Both the position numbers and the translations under genes were made by a program. Positions 41,726 to 51,733 of a DNA stretch of 64,000 bases are shown here, piece by piece. Where the stretch lies: contig NZ_JAKLTQ010000006.1 of assembly GCF_022012395.1 (NCBI RefSeq), forward strand, positions 180,663-244,662. Reading direction: 5' to 3'. The DNA is from Arthrobacter hankyongi (lineage in GTDB: Bacteria; Actinomycetota; Actinomycetes; Actinomycetales; Micrococcaceae). Below the pieces are notes generated by a model. The model did not search any database and was not told the DNA's origin. It worked only from the letters and a program-made list of their open reading frames with translations. Positions within the stretch are counted from its first letter, which is position 1. Every line of letters starts with the position of its first letter.

Positions 41726-42450
41726 CCCGGGATCACCACGTTGGCCGCATCGCCGATGTTGGCCAGGTTCAGCATGGACATGGCCTCGGTCATCAAGTGG
41801 GAGGCCAGGAACGGGGCGTTGTTGCCCTCGATCACGGTCAGGCTGACCGCCACGGTGGCCCGGACCGGGTTCAGGTCGGCACTGAATTCGGTCTCGGTAA
41901 TGTGCAGGCTGTTGATATTGACCGGCAGCACCCGTTTGCGGCCGAAGATGAACAGGATCAGGGGCGGGTTGGCCCGCCGGGGATGGATGAAGTCCTGGCG
42001 TTGGCCCAGCAGGTCGCCGACCAGGCCGGCCAGCACGCCTTCCCCCTTCGGCTGCACCATCAACTCCAAGGTGGACAGCTGCGGTGCGATGCCCAGTTGC
42101 CCGGCCAAACCGTCGCCGTCGTTGAGCTTGTCCGTCGCGTCCAGCCGCACGTCGAACCCGATGGTCTGCTCCTGCACCGTGACGAGCTGCTGCTTGCGCA
42201 GTTCGTTCAGGTCGTCGAATTCCTTGCGGCCATGGAAATCCCGCAGCGGCCGGGGCGCAGGTGCGGCCGGGTTGGGGCGGGCACGGGTGGCCCGCGGCGT
42301 GGGCTGGGCCGGGGGCGCGAAGACCAGCTCCCGGTTCCGGGTCAGCTGCAGCGGGTTGTACTGGAACACCACCAGCAGCGGCGGAAGGCTCAGGCCGTAT
42401 TCCACGAAGGCCCCGTGCAGGATCCTGGGCTTACCGGGCACGCCGGTCAT
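41722..42450 (-). CDS. eCIS tube-initiator protein (Afp7 N-terminal/CIS-tube domain)
   Basis: A 242-aa protein with the CIS-tube type N-terminal strand LLVVFQYNPLQLTRNRE, the central VTVQEQTIGFDVRLDATDKLNDGD, and a late GRKRVLPVNINSLHITETEFSADLNP that precedes the strand VRATVAVSLTVI. These are typical of Afp7/PVC7-like proteins that join the hub to the first tube ring. A Pro-rich loop lies near residues 45-65. Its ATG overlaps the ATPase stop by four bases. Confidence 0.85.
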   Translation of the reverse strand: MTGVPGKPRILHGAFVEYGLSLPPLLVVFQYNPLQLTRNRELVFAPPAQPTPRATRARPNPAAPAPRPLRDFHGRKEFDDLNELRKQQLVTVQEQTIGFDVRLDATDKLNDGDGLAGQLGIAPQLSTLELMVQPKGEGVLAGLVGDLLGQRQDFIHPRRANPPLILFIFGRKRVLPVNINSLHITETEFSADLNPVRATVAVSLTVIEGNNAPFLASHLMTEAMSMLNLANIGDAANVVIPG

Positions 42451-44624
42451 GGTGCCACCTCCGTGGGCGCGGGCTGTTCGGTCCAGAGCTTGCCGAGCTT
42501 CTCGAATTCCCGGCGCGTGCCCAGCCGGATGTGCCGGGCGGTGATGATGCCGCCATCCGCGGCCGCGAGGAAGGCGGCGTTGAGGACGATGTTCTTGATG
42601 CTGCCCCCGGCGATGGCGTACTCGCCCGCCAGCGCCCCGCAGTCGACGTCGTCGGCCACCGGAGCTTCGGCCGGGAGGTGCGATTCCCAGATACGCCGGC
42701 GCAAGGCGGCATCCGGGAACGGAAAATCGACGACGTAACGCAGGCGGCGGGTGAAGGCCTCGTCCAGGTTGCTGCGCAGGTTGGAGGCCAGCAGCACGAT
42801 CCCCTCGTGCTCGTCCAGCTTCTGCAGCAGGAAACTCGTCTCGATGTTGGCGTAGCGGTCGTGGGCGTCGCGCACCTCAGTGCGTTTGCCGAACAGGGCG
42901 TCGGCCTCGTCAAAGAAGAGGATGGCGTTGCCGGTGCGGGCCTCGTCGAAGATGCGGGCCAGGTTCTTCTCGGTTTCGCCAATGTACTTGCTGACCACGC
43001 CGGACAGGTCGACCTCGAACAGGCCCAGCCCGGCCTCGCGGGCCAGGACTTCGGCCGCCAAGGTCTTGCCGGTGCCGGGCGGACCGGCAAACAGCACGCT
43101 CAGGCCCTTCCCGCGGCTGAGTTCCCGGCCGAAGCCCCACGCCTCGTACACCCGGTAGTGCTGGTGGACCTGGGCGCAGATCTCGCGCAGCTGGGCGGTC
43201 CTGGAATCCGGCAGGACCAGGTCCTCCCAACCGTGGCGCGGGTCCACCTTCACGGCCAGGTCGCCCAGTTGCTGGCTGGATTGGTGCCGGCAGGCTGCCG
43301 CGAACTCCTCGAGGCTCGGACCGGACGCCGCGGACAGGCGGCGGCTCTGCTCTTCCGCAGCGGCGGCGGCCTGCCGGATCCGCGCCGGGGTGAGGACGAA
43401 GCGGCAGGCAAGGTCTTCGGCCCAGTCCGCCGCTGCGGGCGCCTTGCCGTCCAGTTGCCGGCGCCAGAGAGCGGCGCGCTCGGCGGCGCCGGGCACCGGC
43501 ACGGCGGCGGTCCCGAAGTGTGCCGGATCGAAGATTCCGTTGGCACGCCAAGGCACTTCGCCGCCAAGAATGATCGGCCCGCCGCGTTCGGCGGCCAGCC
43601 GGCCCAGGGACTTCAACACCGCCCGGCCCGGTGCCCCCAGCAGTGCGTCCGCTCGCTCCAGGTACAGCGCGCTGCGCTGCAGGGCGGACTCCCGGCAGGC
43701 TGCCACCAATAGGTCCTGTGCCTGGTCCGGCGGCAGCGCCGGCAGGGCCTCGGCGTCCAGGATGAGCAGCGCAAGCCCGGCGGCGGCGCTGAGCCGCAGC
43801 GCCTGTTCGGCCTTGCCGACCCCTTCGGGCCCCTGCAGGTAAAGCACCTGCCGGCAGTCCGCGGACGGATCCGGGTCCAGCCGCAACCCTTCAACGGCAA
43901 CGGCTGCGGCAGGATCCGCTGCCGGTTCCGTCGGCGGCGGCCGGCGCAGCCGGGCCACGCGGGCGAGCCGCCCGTCGATCCGCTGATCGCCCAGGGCAAA
44001 CCGGCAGATGCGCGGATCCAGGCGCAGGAACCGCGCCAGTCCGCTCGATCCGGACGGACTGTTCGGGTCCGCCACCTCCTGCAGCAGCCCCCAGTGCTGC
44101 AGCGCGGCGGTCTCCCCGAAGATCCGTTGGGCCGTCCAGCGACGGTCTTCGGTCCCGCAGAGCAGGTCCAGCACCAGGTCGACGCTGGGCCGTTTGCGGG
44201 TGATGTCATCCTGCAGGTAGGCATAGAGGCGGTCGTACTTGGACCGCAGCTCCGGTGCCAGACAGACCACGATGGCCTGCAGTTCGACGTCCGACAGCCC
44301 GAACAGCTCCGCCAGCCGCGGCAGGGCCAGGTCCACCCCGGCGTCGCGGCTGGCCGCGGTCCGCCCGCCGATGGTTTCGCCCAGCTCGTCCAGGATGCCG
44401 CGGGCGGCCGCGGCGGCCGGGCTGTCCGGGCCCGGTTCCGGGCCACGGTCCAGCAGCCAGGTCACCTCGTCGGGGGAAATGAACACCGTGCGCTCCAGCT
44501 GGGACTGGGGCGCGGCCTCGTTCAGCAGTGGCCAGGTCAGCGTCCGCAGCCGGATCCGTGCATCCAGGCGGCGCAATTCGTCGCGGAGGTGCTCGTAGTT
44601 GTCCGCATACGGGCCGGCCATCAT
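42447..44624 (-). CDS. eCIS AAA+ ATPase (Afp15-like)
   Basis: A 725-aa ATPase with two AAA-like cores. The N-terminal one (about 255-420) is degenerate, with GPEGVGKA at 265-272. The C-terminal one is complete: Walker A GPPGTGKT at 514-521, Walker B AILFFDEADALFG with Asp572 and Glu573, and sensor region LLASNLRSNLDEAF followed by arginines RRLRY. Afp15-type ATPases act in assembly, probably on the sheath or cargo. Start ATG at 44624 overlaps the Pvc16-like stop; a second ATG follows directly. Confidence 0.92.
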   Translation of the reverse strand: MMAGPYADNYEHLRDELRRLDARIRLRTLTWPLLNEAAPQSQLERTVFISPDEVTWLLDRGPEPGPDSPAAAAARGILDELGETIGGRTAASRDAGVDLALPRLAELFGLSDVELQAIVVCLAPELRSKYDRLYAYLQDDITRKRPSVDLVLDLLCGTEDRRWTAQRIFGETAALQHWGLLQEVADPNSPSGSSGLARFLRLDPRICRFALGDQRIDGRLARVARLRRPPPTEPAADPAAAVAVEGLRLDPDPSADCRQVLYLQGPEGVGKAEQALRLSAAAGLALLILDAEALPALPPDQAQDLLVAACRESALQRSALYLERADALLGAPGRAVLKSLGRLAAERGGPIILGGEVPWRANGIFDPAHFGTAAVPVPGAAERAALWRRQLDGKAPAAADWAEDLACRFVLTPARIRQAAAAAEEQSRRLSAASGPSLEEFAAACRHQSSQQLGDLAVKVDPRHGWEDLVLPDSRTAQLREICAQVHQHYRVYEAWGFGRELSRGKGLSVLFAGPPGTGKTLAAEVLAREAGLGLFEVDLSGVVSKYIGETEKNLARIFDEARTGNAILFFDEADALFGKRTEVRDAHDRYANIETSFLLQKLDEHEGIVLLASNLRSNLDEAFTRRLRYVVDFPFPDAALRRRIWESHLPAEAPVADDVDCGALAGEYAIAGGSIKNIVLNAAFLAAADGGIITARHIRLGTRREFEKLGKLWTEQPAPTEVAP

Positions 44625-45451
44625 GGCGCCACCTCGAACAGGAAGGTGCGCCGGAACGCCGCGGGAATTTCCACCCGCACCTCGTAGACGCCCGGGCCCA
44701 GATCCGCCGGGACCACGGCGGCCACCGTGTTGCCCTCGGCGGCGGCGTCGAGCAGGGTCCGGCCGCCGATGCTCGCCGCCACCCGCCAGCCGGCGAGGTT
44801 CACGCCGGTGAAGCTGACGGAGCTGCCGCCGGGCCCGTGCGCCGGCGACATGTCCAGGATCGCCGGCGGGGCGGCCGGCTGCCGCACGGTTGGAACGCCG
44901 ACGGCGCGCACCCGTGCCGGAACCGGCAGCGGTGCCGGCGGCACGGCGTCGAGCTGGACCGTGGCGACCTGGTAAAGCACCGAGAGCCGGAACGGCTGGG
45001 AGAACGTGGCCCAGATCCGGCTGAGCTCTTCCGCGTCCAGCTTCCGGCAGACAATCCGCAGCTCTTCCCGGGCACCGGCCAGGCCGGGGTCCAGGTGGCC
45101 GCGGGGAACCGGCGAATGCTGCCGGAAGACCCGCATCGCCTCGCCCATGATTTCGTGCGCCGTGACGTTCCCGCCGGCGGCATCGTTCGGGGCGTACACC
45201 GTCATCAGGTAGAACAGGCTCAGCGACAGCGGCGGCGGAACCAGCCGGTTCCCGGGCCCGGCGAGCGCATCCTGGTTGGCCAGGTACTCGTTTTCCTCGA
45301 TCCGGTACAGGAAAAGGTTGACCCGCCGGCTGCTGCCGGTCTCGTCCGGTGCCAGCACCGTCACATCGACCTCCGGGGTCAGCCGCATCTCGCCCCGGAG
45401 CAGGTTGCGCAGCGAGGTGCTGACCATGCCGATGGCTGTCGAGACGCTCAT
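44621..45451 (-). CDS. eCIS tail terminator, Pvc16/DUF4255 family with IPT domain
   Basis: A 276-aa protein. The N-terminal DUF4255/Pvc16 domain (about 1-185) reads MSVSTAIGMVSTSLRNLL, VNLFLYRIEENEYLANQ and PPLSLSLFYLMTVYAPND. The C-terminal part (about 195-276) is an IPT/TIG-like sandwich, HGPGGSSVSFTGVNLAGW. Pvc16 proteins cap the distal end of tube and sheath; the TIG module is an addition relative to the shorter Afp16. The start overlaps the proline-rich gene by four bases, and GGAG lies eight bases upstream. Confidence 0.88.
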   Translation of the reverse strand: MSVSTAIGMVSTSLRNLLRGEMRLTPEVDVTVLAPDETGSSRRVNLFLYRIEENEYLANQDALAGPGNRLVPPPLSLSLFYLMTVYAPNDAAGGNVTAHEIMGEAMRVFRQHSPVPRGHLDPGLAGAREELRIVCRKLDAEELSRIWATFSQPFRLSVLYQVATVQLDAVPPAPLPVPARVRAVGVPTVRQPAAPPAILDMSPAHGPGGSSVSFTGVNLAGWRVAASIGGRTLLDAAAEGNTVAAVVPADLGPGVYEVRVEIPAAFRRTFLFEVAP

Positions 45452-46662
45452 CGGAGCACTCCGGTCTGCCACCGGCGCAGGAAGCGGCGCTCCCAAAAGG
45501 CCGGGCTGCCGCCCCACGCGTCCCCGGCCCGGTACCCGGGGGCCTGTGCTTCCGGCAACGGGGCCGGCGGCACCAGGCCATCGTCGTCGGGCAGGTCCGG
45601 CCGCTCCGGGGACAGCGGCGGCCGCGGCTCCGGGTCCGGCAACCAGGCCGTGCTCCGACCGGGATCCGGCTGCGCCGGGCCCGCCCCGGCGGCCCGCGCG
45701 ACCGGCTGGTCCGGGACTGCCGCGGAGGCCGGCCGGCCAGGCGCCCCGTCCACCAGACGGGCGCGGAGGCCCGGCACCGGACCGGTGCCAGGGACCGGTA
45801 CCGGGAGCCCGGGCCGGCCCGCGGTACCGGCAGCCGCCCAGGCGGCTGGCCCGGCCCCGGGTTCCGGACCGGGCCCAGGCTGCGCCGGCTGGGAAGCCAG
45901 CTCCGGCCAGGCCGCGGTCGCCGCACCGGCCGCCGGCGGCCGGCGGCCCAGGCCCGACGATCCTGGCTGCGCATCAGGCTGCAATGCTCCACGCAGCGGC
46001 GTTCCGGGCGTCGGCGCTCCGGGCGCGCCTGACACCGGCACCTGCCGGCCGGCGCCGGGCAACGGACCGCCCGTCCCGGCCGGGCCGGCAGCGCCGCCGC
46101 TCGGCCGCGGCGGGACAGGGTACCGGTCCGGTCCGGCATCGTCGGACGCCGCGTCTGGGACCTGCGGCCCGGGCGGCCGGGCGGTGAACGGGTCCGGCGC
46201 GGTTCCCGCCGGCTTCGGACGCCCCCCAGGCGTGTGCCCGGGCACGAGGATCGAGGGCAAGCCGGTGGCAGGTTCCCGAGCCGGGGCCGGCTGCCAAGCA
46301 TCCGGATGGTTGCCGCCGCGGAGGTCCGGCCCATCGCCGGCCCGGCCGGCTGACGGCGGCAGCGGCGGCGACGGAATATACCCGTCCTCCGGCTCCAGAC
46401 CCGCCGACAGGCTTTCCTCCGGCGCGAGGGCCAAGGAATCCGGCGGCCAGGCCGGCGAAACCCACGTACCGGCCTCCGGCTGGTAGCGGGCACCATCGGG
46501 CGCCCGCCGGAGATAGGCGAAGACCAGCCCGGGCATCCGGACCGGCACGAGGCAGGGGCCGTCGGTACCGGCCGCGCCGAGCAGCCGCGCGGCACCGCTG
46601 CGGTAGCGGAACGGCCGCGCGCCGCCGGCCAGCACCCGGCCCAGATAGCCCTCAGGCGCCAT
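45448..46662 (-). CDS. Proline-rich low-complexity eCIS operon protein
   Basis: A 404-aa protein. The first 60 residues look folded (LGRVLAGGARPFRYRSGAAR, VRMPGLVFAYLRRAP). Residues about 60-380 are dominated by Pro, Ala and Gly and predicted disordered. The end is again ordered, SPAFWERRFLRRWQTG. ATG at 46662 overlaps the upstream gene by 11 bases and the stop overlaps the Pvc16-like start, so the gene is translationally embedded and surely expressed. I do not recognise a family. It occupies a place where a tape-measure might be expected but lacks helical repeats. Confidence 0.7.
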   Translation of the reverse strand: MAPEGYLGRVLAGGARPFRYRSGAARLLGAAGTDGPCLVPVRMPGLVFAYLRRAPDGARYQPEAGTWVSPAWPPDSLALAPEESLSAGLEPEDGYIPSPPLPPSAGRAGDGPDLRGGNHPDAWQPAPAREPATGLPSILVPGHTPGGRPKPAGTAPDPFTARPPGPQVPDAASDDAGPDRYPVPPRPSGGAAGPAGTGGPLPGAGRQVPVSGAPGAPTPGTPLRGALQPDAQPGSSGLGRRPPAAGAATAAWPELASQPAQPGPGPEPGAGPAAWAAAGTAGRPGLPVPVPGTGPVPGLRARLVDGAPGRPASAAVPDQPVARAAGAGPAQPDPGRSTAWLPDPEPRPPLSPERPDLPDDDGLVPPAPLPEAQAPGYRAGDAWGGSPAFWERRFLRRWQTGVLR

Positions 46663-47548
46663 CGTTGAGCCTTTCGATCTCGTCGGCGAGGACCTCCAGG
46701 TAGGTCCGGCGTCGGCCACGGGTCATCGCCATGATCTCCTGCTCGCCCCAGTGGTAGTGGTACGCCAGATAGTGCACCTCGCGGTAGAGCAGCCCGCTGT
46801 CCGCGCGCAGCTCGCCGAAGAAGAACCGCTGCACGTCGAAGGGCACCAGGAACGAACGCCCGCATTCGGCGCAGCCTGCCTCGATCATCTCCTCGATGCC
46901 CGGGGCCAGCTGCTGCATCCGCTCCTCGATCTCGGCCCGGGCCAACGGCGAGAGTGCCCCCACCAGCTCCCGGCCGGGCGGCGCGGACCCGCCAACCTCC
47001 CGGATACACCGTTCCAGCAGCAGGGTCAGCGCCCGGGCCTCGTTCACGGCCAGCCAGGGGGAAAGCTCTTCCTGGTCCGCTCCGGTGGGCAGCCTGAAGC
47101 TGACCGTCCGGCCGACGTCGCCGCTGTCCGGCGCCGCGGCCGCCGACAGGGTCAGCCGGTAGACCGGGCCCTTGTCGCCGGGTTCGGACACCGGCAGGTC
47201 AGTCAGCGAGAACTCGACGGTAACCGGCCTGCCGCAATCTGCCCATGGGCACACCAGCCCGGCACGCACGCTGTCGCCGAAGGTCGCCTGCCGCAGCCGC
47301 AGCAGCAGGAACTGCCGGTCCCCCACCAACAGCTGGCGGGCCACCTGCTCCGGCACCGGGCAGATACTGCCCAGGCTCTTCAGGACACGGGCGAGCAGCT
47401 CGGTGACCAGCGCCGCCGGCGGCCGGTCCGAAGCCTGGGCCAGCAGCTCCTCGTCGCGGCCGGTCAGCGCCGCCAGCTCGAAGCTGCGGTGCAGCCTGCC
47501 CTCGCCGTCCCAGTAGCCGCCGGGCAGTATTCCTGCGAGTGTGTCCAT
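46652..47548 (-). CDS. eCIS baseplate hub assembly chaperone-like protein with Cys4 site
   Basis: A 298-aa protein. The N-terminus LPGGYWDGEGRLHRSFEL followed by LTGRDEELL resembles the T4-type baseplate hub assembly chaperone family found in phage and eCIS loci. Four cysteines, Cys100 and Cys105 (CPWADC) and Cys226 and Cys229 (CAEC), could bind zinc and bring distant parts together. The C-terminal region EVHYLAYHYHWGEQEIMAM is well conserved in appearance. A catalytic role is unlikely; assembly help is inferred from family and position after the tube gene. Confidence 0.75.
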   Translation of the reverse strand: MDTLAGILPGGYWDGEGRLHRSFELAALTGRDEELLAQASDRPPAALVTELLARVLKSLGSICPVPEQVARQLLVGDRQFLLLRLRQATFGDSVRAGLVCPWADCGRPVTVEFSLTDLPVSEPGDKGPVYRLTLSAAAAPDSGDVGRTVSFRLPTGADQEELSPWLAVNEARALTLLLERCIREVGGSAPPGRELVGALSPLARAEIEERMQQLAPGIEEMIEAGCAECGRSFLVPFDVQRFFFGELRADSGLLYREVHYLAYHYHWGEQEIMAMTRGRRRTYLEVLADEIERLNDGA

Positions 47549-47597
47549 CGATCACCCCTTGCCGGTCCCGCGGTCGGAGTCCGGCAGCGCGCGTTGC

Positions 47598-48098
47598 TCA
47601 GGTCTCCTTTGGTTCGATCACCGAGGTGTCCCGCACCCAGCCCTCGTTCTCGAGCTTGACGGTGGTGATCATCACGGCGTTGGCACCGGCGTCGAGCTGC
47701 GGCAGGGCCTGGTATTCGGAGACCCAGCAGCGGAAGACGTTGTACGCCATGACCTTCAGGCCCTGGTGGTTGAACACCTCGATACTGATGTCCTTGCGGA
47801 AGCCCGCCAGCGACATCGCCGCGTCCCCCTTGAAGTTGTTGACCTTGTTGGCCCAGTCCTCGAACGCGGTGTCGTGGGTGACGCCGGCCTCCAGCGTGAT
47901 CGGGTCGTACCTGGTCTTGCCCGGGATCTGGTGCGGCCCGCTGGAATCGCCGCCCTCGTACCAGGCGGTGACCTCGGTGGTCCGTTTCAGCGCGCCGCAC
48001 TTGTTCAGGGCTGCGACGTACTGCCCGTCCCACTTGATCTTGAATCGGTAGCCGAGGTAAGGGTCGAACCGTGTGCTGTTGACAGTGAACCTCGCCAT
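47598..48098 (-). CDS. eCIS inner tube protein
   Basis: A 166-aa gp19/Hcp-like tube protein. MARFTVNSTRFDPYLGYRFK, GALKRTTEVTAWYEGGD, YDPITLEAGVTHDTAFEDWA and the C-terminal ITTVKLENEGW are the usual tube-protein blocks. It polymerises into the hollow rod that carries cargo. Only one tube gene is present, while Afp and PVC have Afp1 and Afp5 versions. It lies 31 bp after the sheath gene, and GGAGAGGAG-like sequence precedes the start. Confidence 0.93.
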   Translation of the reverse strand: MARFTVNSTRFDPYLGYRFKIKWDGQYVAALNKCGALKRTTEVTAWYEGGDSSGPHQIPGKTRYDPITLEAGVTHDTAFEDWANKVNNFKGDAAMSLAGFRKDISIEVFNHQGLKVMAYNVFRCWVSEYQALPQLDAGANAVMITTVKLENEGWVRDTSVIEPKET

Positions 48099-48129
48099 CG
48101 CCCTGCTCCTCTCCGCAGCTGACCACCGG

Positions 48130-50073
<1,944 letters not shown>

Positions 50074-50154
50074 GGTGGTTCTCCCATTACCTTCCGGACA
50101 GTCATGGATAGCCGCTGGGCCGGCCTCCCAGCAGCACGAACGGGAATCCGGGCC

Positions 50155-50394
50155 TCAACCGCCTTCCGCCTCTTCCTTCGCCCGGGTCTTTTTCGCCGCA
50201 GCCGCCGTTTTGGGGACGGCCAGGACCTGGATGATTCCCCGGCCCACCAACGAGTCGACAGCTTGGTTTCCCTGCACCTCGACATCGGCGGTTTCCGGCG
50301 AGAGCTGCCCGGGAGACAGCCGCAGCGAGGTGCCGCTGGTCAGTGGCACCCACAGCGGTCCCGAGGTCAGCAGGCTTTTGATCCGCACCGGCAT
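50155..50394 (-). CDS. First gene of the eCIS operon, small unknown protein
   Basis: A 79-aa protein with a beta-rich N-terminal half (VRIKSLLTSGPLWVPLTSG, TSLRLSPGQLS) and a charged, Ala/Lys-rich C-terminus (TAAAAKKTRAKEEAEGG). GAGGAG lies seven bases before the ATG, a good ribosome-binding site. Being first in the operon, 81 bp before the sheath, it may be a structural or regulatory accessory. I do not recognise it. Confidence 0.7.
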   Translation of the reverse strand: MPVRIKSLLTSGPLWVPLTSGTSLRLSPGQLSPETADVEVQGNQAVDSLVGRGIIQVLAVPKTAAAAKKTRAKEEAEGG

Positions 50395-50689
50395 GGCGCA
50401 ACTCCTCGCGCTGGGCTACTTCTGCGGCACATTGTCCTACCCCACCGTTACAACGACGCATGTCCCGGGGGCATCGGCCGGACGCGGCCCGGAGGACGTC
50501 CGCGCCCGTGCATCCGCCGCCGCGCTGACACCCGTCGAAGAGATGGCAAAAAGCCTAGTAGCTACCCAATATTGTCCGACTAACTGTGCACATTGTTCTG
50601 CTATTTACTTGCAGATTGCATAGGTTTCGCCGCGTGGGTAGCGTCACAGCCAGAAAGCAGGACGGCACGAACACACGAAGGAGCGCCGG
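50395..50689. promoter_or_regulatory. Divergent promoter region between eCIS and 2-oxoacid dehydrogenase operons
   Basis: No gene is seen in these 295 bp. The part about 50,550-50,630 is unusually AT-rich for this genome and carries two small palindromes, CAATATTG (50567-50574) and TGTGCACA near 50,586. A minus-strand TAGGCT at 50557-50552 could be the eCIS -10. On the plus strand TAGGTT near 50,622 could serve the dehydrogenase operon. Neither has a convincing -35. Confidence 0.4.
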
Positions 50690-51733
50690 ATGCCACTCGA
50701 ACTCGCAGTCCAGGCAGAGCTGCCGGAATTGAACCGGGACCAGCTCAGGCAGCTGTACCGGCTGATGGTGGCCGTACGCCACTTGGACGAATCAGCAATC
50801 CGCTGGCAGCGCCAGGGCCTGATCCCGGGCTATGCCCCGGAGCTGGGCCAGGAAGCTGCGCAGGTTGGCAGCGGCTTCGCTCTGGACATGGCACGGGATT
50901 TTGTCTTCCCCACCTACCGTGAAATGGGCGTCGCCCGGACCGTCGGGGTGGACATGGTGCAGTACATGTCCACCCACAAGGCGGTCTGGCACGGTGGCCT
51001 CTACGACCCGGCCGCCAGCCGCTTCGCCCCGATCCAGGCCGTGGTCGCCGGCTCGGTGCTGCACGCGGTGGGCTGGGCCCATGCCCAGACGCTGGACGGA
51101 AAGCCTGCCGGCGAGCGCGGGGTGGCGATCAGCTACTTTGGCGACGGCGCCAGTTCCCAGGGCGATGTGCACGAGGCTATGAACTTCGCCGCCGTGCTCA
51201 AGGCTCCGGTGGTCTTCTTCATCCAGAACAACGGCTGGGCCATCTCCGTGCCGACCGAACGCCAGGTCGCCGGCGGATCCGTGGCGGCCCGGGCGGCCGG
51301 CTACGGAATGCCCTCGGTGCAGGTCGACGGCAACGACGTCGCCGCCGTCGTCCAGGCCACCGCCGCCGCGCTGGCCCATGCCCGCGCCGGACACGGCCCC
51401 GCCGTCGTCGAGGCCATGACCTACCGTCGCGGCCCGCACTCGACCAGCGACGATCCGGGCCGGTACCGGACGCTGGACCAGGAGCGGCTCGGCGCCGGCG
51501 AGGACCCGGTGGCCCGGCTGCGGACCCGGCTGCTCGAGGCGGGCCTCGCGGACGAGGCATTCTTCGCCGAAGCCAAGGCGTCCGCGGAACGGGAGGCCGA
51601 GCAGGTCCGCACCGGGCTTCAGGCCCTGGGGTCCCGGCCGGGGGCGGAGATGTTCGAGTTCGTCTACCAGGAACCTACTGAAGCACTGAAGGCCCAGGCC
51701 GCGTCCTGGCGGGAGGAGTCCGAGCATGTCTGA
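50690..51733 (+). CDS. pdhA: 2-oxoacid dehydrogenase E1 component, alpha subunit
   Basis: A 347-aa thiamine-diphosphate enzyme subunit that decarboxylates a 2-oxoacid and passes the acyl group to lipoamide. The pyrophosphate/Mg site is GDGASSQGDVHEAMNFA from residue 151 to the paired asparagines in FIQNNGWAIS. GYAPELGQEAAQVGSG and FPTYREMG resemble PdhA and BkdA. The phosphorylation-loop-like YRRGPHSTSDDP is present. Substrate (pyruvate, branched-chain oxoacid or acetoin) is not decided by sequence. Start ATG at 50690 follows AAGGAG. It overlaps the beta gene by eight bases. Confidence 0.87.
   Translation: MPLELAVQAELPELNRDQLRQLYRLMVAVRHLDESAIRWQRQGLIPGYAPELGQEAAQVGSGFALDMARDFVFPTYREMGVARTVGVDMVQYMSTHKAVWHGGLYDPAASRFAPIQAVVAGSVLHAVGWAHAQTLDGKPAGERGVAISYFGDGASSQGDVHEAMNFAAVLKAPVVFFIQNNGWAISVPTERQVAGGSVAARAAGYGMPSVQVDGNDVAAVVQATAAALAHARAGHGPAVVEAMTYRRGPHSTSDDPGRYRTLDQERLGAGEDPVARLRTRLLEAGLADEAFFAEAKASAEREAEQVRTGLQALGSRPGAEMFEFVYQEPTEALKAQAASWREESEHV

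Noticed and set aside
42447..47009. A 1,520-codon open frame ending with the AAA+ ATPase
   Set aside because: Only the last 726 codons encode the ATPase. The upstream part runs through the Pvc16-like, proline-rich and chaperone-like genes in a wrong frame; GC-rich DNA rarely gives stop codons.
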